DNA of 64,000 bases. Source: Knufia peltigerae. Taxonomy: Eukaryota; Ascomycota; Eurotiomycetes; Chaetothyriales; Trichomeriaceae. The first letter of the stretch is position 1. Each line of letters begins with the position of its first letter. The notes beneath the pieces are model-generated. The model was not told where the DNA came from. It worked only from the letters and a program-made list of their open reading frames with translations, and ran no database searches. Where the stretch lies: the NCBI GenBank assembly GCA_030247855.1, contig JAPDRN010000159.1, positions 1-64,000 on the forward strand, read 5' to 3'. A program made the position numbers and the translations under genes. Shown here piece by piece: positions 33,941 to 43,735 of the stretch.

Positions 33941-35681
33941 ATGCCTTTTCTCGGTATCCTGGAAGATCGCAAGCTTCCACATGTTCCTGGCACCGTCTTA
34001 CTAGACGACTCTGCAGCCAAGTCAAAGTCTCCTGGGGCATTGGGCCTTCTTCGTCATGGGAAAAGCAAAAATGCAAACATAGTTCTTGTACCACAACCTT
34101 CCGATGACCCGAACGATCCGTTGAACTGGAGCTACACCAAGAAACTGACCGTTTTGGGCGTCACCTTGCTGGGAACCATCTTTTACTTTGCTGTCATCAC
34201 GGCAATGCTTAACCCATCCTTCCCTACGATTTCCAAAGATGTGCATGCTCCGATCGCGAAGGTTGTCTTGACCTCGGGTTATTTCACACTCACCGTTGGA
34301 ATAACGGGACCCTTTTTCTGTGCTTTTGCACACAAGTATGGCAAGAGACCATGCTTCCTGTTCAGCGCCGTCATGGCTCTTGTTGGACATATAGTCGGGG
34401 CCACTGTTGGGACTCGGTCGTATGGAGCACTAGTGGCTGCTCGTGTCCTCCAGGGATTTTCCGCCTCGCCATACGAGTCGCTTATTTACGCCGTGGTCGG
34501 TGACATCTTCTTCGTCCACGAGCGAGGACTTTATCTGGCAATCACCAACTTTGTCATTGTTGCCATCACGAACCTGACCGGAGCGGTTTCGGGCCCTATT
34601 GCTGAGTCCATGGGCTGGGAGTGGCTGTAAGTAGAACCTCCTTGTCACTTGACACTTGGCTCGATTTACTGACGTCGTATCCGTGTGCAGTTGGTACTTC
34701 ATGATCATCTTTGGAGGGATACACATCGTCCTCCAATTTTTCCTCGTACCTGAAACGTCATACGTTCGCGACACACGGCGAGAGATCGACCAAGGCACCC
34801 AGGACAAAATTGAAGATCTTGCTGCCGGCGTTGTCGAGCAGACAGAGGAGAAAGGTACTGCTTCTGCCGCACATATAGACCAGACGGTGTCGGAACCCGT
34901 CGAGCATGCCTCTCCAAAGAAGACTTTCTACCAGAGCCTGGCCATCTTCACGACCACTTACAGCAAGGAGAACCTGCTGCAGCTCTACTTCGCTCCCTGG
35001 GGTGTCATGGCGAATGCAGCAATTGCTCTCGTCGTCCTCGTGTACAGCCTGTCTTTGGTCATGTTCATCATAGTGGCTTTCATTATACCGCAGGCCTTTG
35101 CGAAAGCGCCCTACCACATGAATTCGGCGGCAATTGGGCGCCTCTCATTTGGCCCTTTTATTGGCGGCGCGATCGCTTCCACTCTGAACGCGCTGGTTTC
35201 CGATCGACTGATCAGATGGTGCGCGCGACGCAACCAGGGCGTCTATGAGCCGGAATACCGGTTGATCCCTGCTTTCTTGGCCTTCTTCACCGGCGCGTCT
35301 CTGATGGGCTGGGGCGTCGCCGTGGCCGACGGACTGAGCCCTTACGCATGTGCGACGGTGCACGGTCTCATCCTTTTTGGGATCGTCTTTGCGGTCAGTG
35401 GCGTCTCCAGCTACGCAGTCGACTCGTACCGCTCCATGACAGCCGAGATCTTCATCTGCTGCCAGACTTTGAAGAACTTCTTCGCCTTTGGATTCAGCTA
35501 CTTTGTCAACGACTGGACGGTCAAGGTCGGTCTGAAACATTCATTCTACGCCTGGGGCTCTCTGTCGCTTGGACTGGCCGCATTATTGCCATTCCTGTTT
35601 GTCTTTGGCAAGAAGTATCGCAGTTACTGGGCCCGTCACAATCTTTTGGAAAAGTGGCACATCCTGACACATCGGGAGTGA
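33941..35681 (+). CDS. MFS transporter, DHA1-like, probable cluster importer/exporter
   Basis: A 12-TM proton-coupled transporter. Exons 33941-34626 and 34691-35681 (64-nt intron) give 558 aa. The DPNDPLNWSYTKK motif just before helix 1 is typical of fungal DHA1 multidrug/polyamine-like members. Helices 2-4 show GPFFCAFAHKYGKRPCFL and ARVLQGFSASPYESL, then a long acidic central loop. The C-terminal half shows RSMTAEIFICCQTLKNFFAFG. It stands at the left edge of the catabolic cluster and has the two CCGTGTGGG sites upstream, so it may carry the aromatic substrate or its products; direction of transport is unknown. Confidence 0.88.
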
Positions 35682-36030
35682 CGGGCGGGTTGCTCGGACA
35701 AGGGTGGCCGACGTGGATGGGTGGGATTCGACACTTGGAGGTACACGTGAGGCATTGTATGTAGCACGAGCCAGACGCACATGTCATGAGCCAGGCAAAG
35801 TGCCCCTAACTTGAACTGAGGTTTTCCAGTTTGTAGATATGCAGGCCGCGCGGTAGTGGTACCAATACTGTTAAGGAGGCGATTGTATATGACCAGAACT
35901 TCTGTGCTAAAACTCGAAGCACCAGTCTTTGTTTTCTTCTGACAGCGGCAAAACCATTTCATCTCCATCTCTCAAACCATGAGCTTCCAACGCCTCCAGG
36001 CCTGTGTGTACTCCTTTGTTCCCAATGCCG
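35682..36030. other. convergent intergenic region
   Basis: The 3' regions of the MFS gene (plus) and the regulator-like gene (minus). Nothing else seen. Confidence 0.4.
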
Positions 36031-37814
36031 TTACAGCTCTAGACATCCACCAGGTTGCATTCCAAGCGGTCTTCCCTCTAACCTCCTCAGCGTTTCAGAC
36101 ATCTCGCGAGCACCCGGAGATTTCGTTTTGGAGATTTCAGCCTCGAAAAGGTTCAAAATTTTGAGGGTAGCTTGAGCGCTGCCATCCTTCTGTACTGAAA
36201 TACTGCCCCATATGACCAGGCCTGCACAAAACAACGCCAGGGGCTTCCAGATCACGGTGGCCAGAGTATCACTGCAGTCGGAACTCAGGGCAAGTATTTT
36301 CCAAGCATGCTCCGATGCTTCCTGCCCTCTTTTGAGGTCATAGGTCACGAGCTCGAGCTTTGCCGACGCGTCATACGAGGTGTTGCCGATACCAGACGCG
36401 TCAGTGGGACAACGCGGAGGATAGCCAGACAGCTCGATCAGCAGTTGCAGGCCGGGCAGACTCAGGTAGAGCTGGCAAAAGTGCCACAGAAGAATGACTT
36501 CAGGCTTCGCCGTCGCCGAATAAGCGCGCCGCCACGTGTCGAGATTGTTGAAAAGTCTGCTGGTCATCTCCGCCAGTTCCATGGCACCTGAGAAGGGAAT
36601 GTAGTCGCAGGGCTTCCATCTGGCTGTGCTCATCACACGATCAGCCGGTATTCGCAGCAGAGGATTGAAAACCAGGGCAAGAGTGTGAACGCGGCCCATT
36701 ATGCCAACGAGGCTGGTGAGCGCTGATTTCGAGTTATTTGGGAAACCTTGCGGATCGTTGCCCAAGGCCGTCTTTGGCCGTTGAGGGTTGACGATGCATA
36801 AGACCTCTGGAGCTGATAAATTCGAAGCTTGACTGAAATGGTACGATCGCAGTAGATCAACGAGGGCAAAGTATGATACGATCGGCCTAGTCTTCGGTGT
36901 CAGCTCAAGAACACCGACCGGGAAGAAACGAATGGCCAACTTCAAGTAATTCTCTGCACTGAGGAAGTTGGGATGGTTTCTTGCGTCGTCTTCTGAGTCT
37001 CTGAGTTGATCTAGAAGCCTCCACACAGCCTATCCCGATGAGACGGTGAGTATAGTTGGACGACGGGGGGAGACTGGATCTTACAGTTTCCACGTAGCCG
37101 TGAGCCATGCTGGTTCGGTTCCACGTCAAGCGGTCGGAACTCAACAGACCGTAGGACTCGAGCAAGACCCACTGTCTGATTTCAGCAGACCTCCTATGGG
37201 CAGAACACGCCAACCCACTGCCTTGATCAATTCCATCTTGCGAGCCTCGCGGTTATCCACCTCCAACTGACCCATCAGAAGTCTCAAGGATGACCACCAC
37301 AACTTGGAGCTTCTCTCGATAGAGCATTCACCCAACATGGCTCCTATGCACGCCATCGCCAGGGTGAAATACAGCGGCGCTGGCAGTTGGCAGAACAATG
37401 ACGCAGGCACATCTCGCAGGAAGGGTGCCTTGGAAATGAAATCCCGAGTACAAAGCTCAACGTACTCTTTGATTTCGGTCGCCGAGAAGCCATGGTCTTC
37501 CGATACGTTCGCTGAGAGAGCGCTGGCAGGCCAATGCAACTGCAGCAATATGTATCAGTACAGGCGAGCTGGCTCGGGGGGACAAGACGAACCGGCTCAG
37601 CTGACGTCTCCGCCACCAGAAGTGGATTCAATTCATCCTTCTGTAGATATTCAACCCCCGTTTCCAGCCTTGTTCTCGCGAACATGGCGTTCTTGAAGGT
37701 CGCCGTCAAGGAAGCGTCTATAGGCCTGTAGGCCGACTCCGCATCAGAGCCGTCAGGCTCTCTTTCCCCTGGCCATCTTGCTCTGGCGCCATGTTGTGGT
37801 ATCTGGTTGTTCAT
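36031..37814 (-). CDS. fungal-specific transcription-factor-domain protein lacking a visible DNA-binding domain
   Basis: Four exons (37814-37593, 37539-37219, 37171-37085, 37029-36031; introns 53, 47 and 55 nt) give about 542 aa. The joins restore a continuous helical protein: TSAEP|LHWPASALSAN, LIKA|WVLLESYGLLSS and HGYVET|AVWRLLDQL. It resembles the C-terminal regulatory half of C2H2-type fungal cluster regulators (DFISKAPFLRDVPASLFCQLP.., MSTARWKPCDYIPFSG..). The 435 bp upstream, on this strand, show no zinc finger, Zn2Cys6 or bZIP. The protein may act through a partner, be a truncated regulator, or have an exon I missed. The first intron uses donor GTTCGT. Divergent from the zinc-finger regulator at 38250. 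Confidence 0.68.
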
Positions 37815-38249
37815 CGTCACACTGGGCGCGTTGTAGGCAGAATTCTTTCCGCTCCAGTGGCTAGATGTCTACGAAGTGACACAGTAATAGGCTGGGCCAA
37901 GAGTTCGAATCGGCGTTTCTGGTGGGAAGTCATGTAGTTGGCTAGGTGGCCGTGGACTTCTCTTATCAGAGATCCTTTCCTGAACCCTTGCCGAGTCTTA
38001 CTAGAATGGACCTAGTTGAGGTGATGTCGAGGTGTCAACGTTGTTCCAGGGTCCAGCCAAGGCGCCCGGCCTTGAGTGGGTCCCGCTGGTCTCGCTTATT
38101 AGTAGTACGAACTCATGCCCCGAGATTCATAAGCGCGAAGACCCCGGAGGAGTATGTACGGAGTATCAGCTCGTACAACTTCTTTTCCCCAGAAATCCCC
38201 ACGAGCTCCTCGTCGGTTGCAGCTCCAAGTCTGCGTTGAAAGCAATCGA
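37815..38249. promoter_or_regulatory. divergent promoter between two regulators
   Basis: A 435-bp shared upstream region. A GTACGGAGTAT copy is at 38156-38166. I see no CCGTGTGGG element here, unlike upstream of several enzyme genes. Confidence 0.5.
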
Positions 38250-41013
38250 ATGTCTGCAACATCTTTGGCTTCGGCTGAGGTCCAGTCACGCAGTATGATC
38301 CGACACCAAGTGAGTGACTCTTTAACAGGCCACGTCTAAAGCTTTACCACGTATCGAAACTCCAAATGGACTGACCTCTTCGAGTCATAGTGCCATCGCT
38401 GCAGCCGCGATTTCGCCCGAAAAGAACATCTCTTACGACATCAACGAACACGTAAGCTCCTGGGTGTTTCGTCTCGCTGGCGGCTGAAACGCTCAACGAA
38501 GTCACAGACACGCAAGAGTCGCCATATGTATGTTCATTTTGTCGGCAAGGATTCAAACGCCAGGATGTCTACCGTCGGCATGTGAATCATTTCTGTCGAG
38601 GACAAGACAATGCATCATCGAAAACTGCTCCTGATGGCGAGAAGGTGAGAACGACCGAGGCCTGTGAGCGATGTCGCCTGCACAAGGTGAAATGTAATGG
38701 TTTGGTGCCATGTCAAAGGTGTAGCGCGAGGAGCGAAGCATGCCTCTACACAAGAAAAGACACGGCTGAGGATCTCAACCCGACAATCACCTCTCTGCAA
38801 ATGGCAGCTGTTCCTCCAACTAGAGACTCCACGAACCCTAGCACATTGAACCGTTCTGGGTATAAAGTTTCCATCACATTGCCTGCGAGTGCTGAACACA
38901 TGGAAAGCAGTCATACAGTTGACGAGGTACAAACATCGACAAGTCAATCTTTGCAGACACAGCAGCCGCCCTCTACGTCCTTTGCCCCGCAGCATCTGTT
39001 TCCATCGATGGCTTGCTCGCCAGGAATACTCACCTACGCTCCTGCACCAGGTGATGTTGATTTTAGCATAGAAGAATCAAGTTGGAGAAATTTCGACCAT
39101 CTCGATGAAATGAACACAGCTGACATGGACCTTATGAGTCCGCCCTTGATTAACCAGAGGCAGGATGTCATTTCTGAGCCTTTCATGAGCCTCGACTCAC
39201 GGTTCAATTCCTTCGAGGTCAGGTTTTTTTTGAGAGGAAAGCCTTTCTACCGTGCTAATATGTTCAGTATTTCGACCCCTTCTTTCTACCACTGCATACA
39301 ACATTTGAACTTGACGGCCGGCTTGATGATTTGTCAAATCAAGGGAGCGCTGTCTACATTGCAGATGGTGACACAAGCATTGGAGAACAAATGTACGAGG
39401 CCAGGGATCCTGGAACCAGACGTTCCAAAACAATCCAGCTCTCCCAGAGTGGCAAACAAGGACCTCCCAGCTGGTTACAAAACCTCAATCCAAACATACA
39501 GCATCACGACATTGACATAGTCAACTATTTCCTGAACCTATTTATGGCTGGGATGGCGCCTGCTTTTCCAACCTTTGAACGTTTTCGAGTTACATCAAGC
39601 ACACTTCCTGATCTCATCTTGGCAATGGCTGCAGTCGGTGGTCTTCTCTCTACTATCGAAGGAAGCTTCACGATTGCCAGAAGCATGTACACCGACGCAA
39701 GGAGGCTTTTGTTCAGTAGGGTAAGCCCAACCTGAGATCCAGCGTCTTATTATACCGCTGAGCCAGCTACAGGCCTACTTCCAAGATGCGCAAAATCCAT
39801 CCCAGGCCATTAGTGTGGTGCAAACAGTAAGTCTTGCACATCTCGTCTCTGTCATTTTAGGCTCCCTAGCTGAACCTGAGACATATAGTATATTGCATTG
39901 GAGATATTCGGCTTGTGTAGTGGCGATGCACGTTGTTTTGAGTGTGCAGAAGTTTTTCACATGCAAATGTTGCAAGTATGGTAACTTGCTCAATTCAATC
40001 AGGCGCATCTGCTCACCCAAACCAGGTTGCAAGGCAACATGGCTTGCTCAACCTCAGCTGTTCGACTTGCAAAAGTGAAGAAAGCAATGAGTGGTGGTCA
40101 GCTGCTCGTATTCCTTGAATCTTCAAGATTGCTGACGTCTTCCAGGCTGGTCAACAGCCTTTACATGCTCGAAAGCTATCGAGTCATGTTATTGCAACGA
40201 CCACCAAATTTGTATCCAACATTTGCGACTCTTGAACATGCAATCACCCCAGAAGGCGCCTCCGCTCAGAGTTCGACCTGTTCATCTGTCACCGATGCTA
40301 CTATCTTGCTACGAACCTTGCTGACTCCACATATGGATTGCGACGAGAGCTTGAAACCACTTGACTCCATGTTCAGCCTCACGTATCTGACGGTTCTCTC
40401 CTGGCATACGCGTGGACAGAGTACCAGCGATCCGGCATCGGATTCGCTTTGGAAGCGGTCCCTTGTTGAACTGGCTCTTCATAGATGGCAAATCAAGACT
40501 GGTTCTACCACTGTTGAACTTGCTCCCTGGAAGCAATTGCTATTTCACTTGGCCTTTGTGAATATGCATGTCGACTTTACCCTTATACACAGTCTGGTAC
40601 GGGCGTACGCTCACAGTTTCAAGCATTCAGGAAGTGCACATACTGCACTTAGATCTTGGAGGCAGAGCAGCAGTTGTGAGGTGGCTTTATGGCACGCCGC
40701 AGAGCTTGTCGCTCTGGCAAAGGACCAAACCATCTTTACTCGGCAGTCCATGACCGACGGTGCTGCTCTTCATCCCGTCAACACCAGACTCACGGAAAGC
40801 CCTCACGTTTGTGTAGGTATCTACATGGCAACAGTGGTACTCTGGGCTGGAGAAGTAATTCAGAACACGCCAAACCGGGGTTACGCCCGCTCGACTTTGG
40901 AAACCGGCATTCACATTCTCTCATGCTTGAACGTTAGGATGTCGTTGGTACTCCGGAATGTCCTTCGGCACCTCGCAGTGGTCAATATGATCGATCACGA
41001 GAGCAACGGGTGA
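38250..41013 (+). CDS. transcription factor with two C2H2-type fingers plus a Zn2Cys6 cluster
   Basis: Likely pathway-specific regulator of the cluster. Eight exons (38250-38309, 38391-38451, 38508-39217, 39268-39720, 39767-39826, 39889-39975, 40026-40096, 40146-41013) give 789 aa. Finger 1 is C21-x2-C24-x12-H37-x3-H41 with helix RKEHLLR. Finger 2 starts C49-x2-C52 with H65 and H68 or C70 (RRHVNHFC). A complete Zn2Cys6 follows at C93, C96, C103, C109, C112 and C119. The regulatory domain includes DIDIVNYFLNLFMAGMAPAF and LVNSLYMLESYRVMLLQRPP. Exon 7 was set by rejecting a 27-nt intron in favour of a 50-nt one, which restores LQVARQHGLLNLSC. Finger 1 helix residues R, H and R usually read G-rich triplets, compatible with the GGG of CCGTGTGGG, but this is conjecture. 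The C-terminus may be incomplete. Confidence 0.82.
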
Positions 41014-41791
41014 CTTACCACGCGTCTTTTCGGTCGAGGATTACGGGGGACTTGAAGACCATCCAGCTCGAATGTCTCCAGATAGTTCTAGGCAAGTTTT
41101 TGCATCATAGCTGTGTTGATATCTCGAACCTGCCTACCCGTAAGGCTGAATCATGCGGCCATATTGCTGTAACGGCAAATGTTGCGCCTGAATACTTCAC
41201 AAGTAAGTGGCGAACTGGGCCGTATCTCGTCCTGTAGGTGGGGAATTGGGCTGGCCAATGTGATCCGAGAGGCGAGATATGCACCCCAGAGGCATTGTAC
41301 CGTGCAGGGGTGAAATCTGGGGCTGCTAGCTTCCCACTCGGCAAGCTCTCAGGATCTTGCGATCACTAGCTCATCTCGGCAGCCCACAAGCCCACACGCT
41401 TGGATTACCCGGACAGCATCGGGATATCTTGTACGATCTCGCGTTAACCGAAGATGCGAGTCCGCGGATTCTTGGAACTGATTGCGGGCGTGCAAGAGTA
41501 CCTTCACGCGCGTTTTGTCTTCGGTTCCCTTATGCAGCCTGCTCGGAGATCACCATCTCTACTCTAGAAAGCTTTGTCCCTTGACCCTGACAGATTGATT
41601 CGAACTTCGGCCTCATTGCAAAAACACACACCACAAGCAGCACCAGAGCCCTACCCTAGGCTTGATACATTATCGAGCCTACACGCCATGTTTTTGGCCG
41701 GCACACAGTCATTTCAAAGTCTTCTGCTAGAGGTTTCTGGAGAACAAGGCACCAAACAACCATTGCTCGCATTGCCGTCCAACAATCCATC
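41014..41791. other. intergenic upstream of salicylate-hydroxylase-like gene
   Basis: Contains a one-mismatch relative of the cluster element, GCGTGTGGG, in reverse orientation at 41391-41399, 393 bp before the next start. No gene is supported. Confidence 0.45.
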
Positions 41792-43130
41792 ATGATTTCC
41801 CAGTCTGAACACCGTCTTTCCGTCGCCATAGTCGGCGGGGGTATTAGTGGTATACTTACGGCAATCGGGCTGATGAGGTATCCTCATGTCCAGGCTAATG
41901 TCTACGAAGCAGCAGAAGAATTTGCTGAAGTCGGCGCTGGTCTCCTGCTCGGTCCCAACGCCGTGAGGGCGCTCAGATGTATCTCGCCGACAGTATACGA
42001 GGCGTATTTGAAGTTACAAACCGGCAACCTGGATCGCAAACACAAAAACACGTGGTACGACTTCGTCTATGCAACTGGAACTCACGCGGGGGAGAAAATC
42101 TGCTCTGTCAAAAGCGAGACTGGGCAAAGCAGCATCCATCGAGGGAAGTTCCTCGACGCACTGGTCAGTGTTCTCCCCAAGGAGAATGCCCATCTCGGAA
42201 AGCGTCTGAAGTCTATCGAAGAGTCCGAACACGTCGTCACGCTACACTTTCACGACGGAACAACTGCGCAAGCAGATTGCGTGGTCGGGGCAGATGGCGT
42301 TCACTCGGCCACGCGCAAGTTCGTATTTCCTGAGAATTGGCAAGAGTACGAGCCGGTTTTCACCGGTGTAGTCGGTTACAGAGGGCTGCTACCCATGGAA
42401 GAGGCCCGCAAAGCAATGGGAGACGAGCTGGCCATGAACTCGTTCACGTTTTGCGGTAACAACTGCGTCACGGCCTCATTTCCCATAGACTTTGGTGCTA
42501 CATTCAATCTCATCGCGACAAAGTCTAGGTCAAAGACTTGGGAAGGCCCATGGGTACAATCGACGGATTTCGAGGAAATCGAACGAGTTTTCAGTGACTG
42601 GCCCCCCGAGACTTTCAAGCTACTAAAGGTATCCAGGACTTGATCTTGTTACAGAAGACCTTTGCTGACTATTGCCACAGGCTCTCGATCGCCCAAACAT
42701 CATGAAGTGGTCGATCTGGAAAATACCTGATATTCCGCAGTCGCACAGGGGAAAAGTATGTATCATTGGGGACGCAGCTCACGCGGCACTACCAACTCAT
42801 GCAGCAGGCGCCGGTCAAGCCATTGAGGATGCTTGGGTCATGTCAGCCGTATTGGGAAACATCAAAGAAGTAAGACACATCTCGGCCGCTTTCCGTGGAT
42901 ACGACAAGATTCGACTTCCACGTGCCCAGCTCAACGCAAAACTGAGCGATGAAGCACTCGAGATCTTCAACTTACGACGCATCGGGGTGCTCGACGATCC
43001 AACGGCGCTTAGGAAAGCCATTCAGTACAGGATGGACTGGCTTTGGAACAGAGATATTGCTCTCGAGGCAGAACAAGCCTGCTTAGTTGCGGCCAATATC
43101 GTGGCGGATGAGCTTGATCAACAGATTTGA
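41792..43130 (+). CDS. FAD-dependent aromatic monooxygenase, salicylate 1-hydroxylase-like
   Basis: Group A flavoprotein monooxygenase expected to hydroxylate a phenolic acid with NAD(P)H and O2, often with loss of the carboxylate. Exons 41792-42628 and 42681-43130 (52-nt intron) give 428 aa. The FAD dinucleotide motif GGGISG is at residues 15-20, and FAEVGAGLLLGPNAVRAL follows. The DG motif is GADGVHSATR (166-175) and the second FAD motif is GDAAHAALPTHAAGAGQAIED (from 309). Length and motif order are typical of fungal salicylate-hydroxylase-type enzymes. First of a co-directional pair with the fusion monooxygenase downstream. Substrate is not determinable, but salicylate-like acids are the best guess. 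Confidence 0.88.
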
Positions 43131-43735
43131 TACGATAGCAGTGACTCAAGCATTGATTCCAAGCTGCAGTGTAAACTACGTAACTCGACGCCTGGCGTGA
43201 TGCTAAGTGACTGTGACTTTGGCATCTCGCATGTTTACCTTACTGTTCGATAAACTTCAATAAACTCGGCCCAAAGCCATGTACAAAAGGATAGGGAATC
43301 TTTCACTAGCTTGTATGGAACGTTGTACGGAGTAGAAACTCCGAATCGGTTGTGCGTAAGCATCCTAGAAGGGAGCTAGCACCTGGGCGTGAACTTGGGA
43401 GTCCAGGAGACTTTGCACTGGTGGGTATGTCTTTACCGATACGCTCCCACACACGACCGCTCGTTCAGCCGAGCCGTGTGGGATAGTCCAAGGGCTGCAC
43501 CCATCGATCTTGAGATCAGCGTCTGCAAGAATCAACTTCAAAAATCCCCACGTAGCAAGTCGACTTTTATTGTCGACAGTAGCTGGACAACGGTGGCCTG
43601 GGCAAGAACCCACCATGCGCATGACGAACCAAGCTTAGCAGTCCTCAGCAACAGGAATAAAAGCCCTCACTGTCAACCTTTTCGGCTTCTGAGAACTACA
43701 GACTCTTCGAGAAAGCTAAGTTGGCGTTACCAATC
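43131..43735. other. intergenic with cluster element and TACGGAGTA copy
   Basis: Holds GTACGGAGTAG at 43325-43335 followed by CCGAATCGG at 43341-43349, a pair of CGG half-sites. The cluster element appears as an inverted repeat at 43445-43483. No gene seen. Confidence 0.45.
43445..43483. promoter_or_regulatory. inverted TCCCACAC/GTGTGGGA with full CCGTGTGGG
   Basis: TCCCACAC at 43445-43452 is inverted as GTGTGGGA at 43476-43483. The right arm is part of CCGTGTGGGATA (43474-43485), identical over 12 bases to the second copy near 33693. It sits about 255 bp before the fusion gene. Confidence 0.5.

Noticed and set aside
39976..40002. 27-nt intron in the zinc-finger regulator
   Set aside because: Too short for fungal splicing. 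A 50-nt intron (39976-40025) followed by a 49-nt one (40097-40145) restores conserved LQVARQHGLL and WWLVNSLYML.
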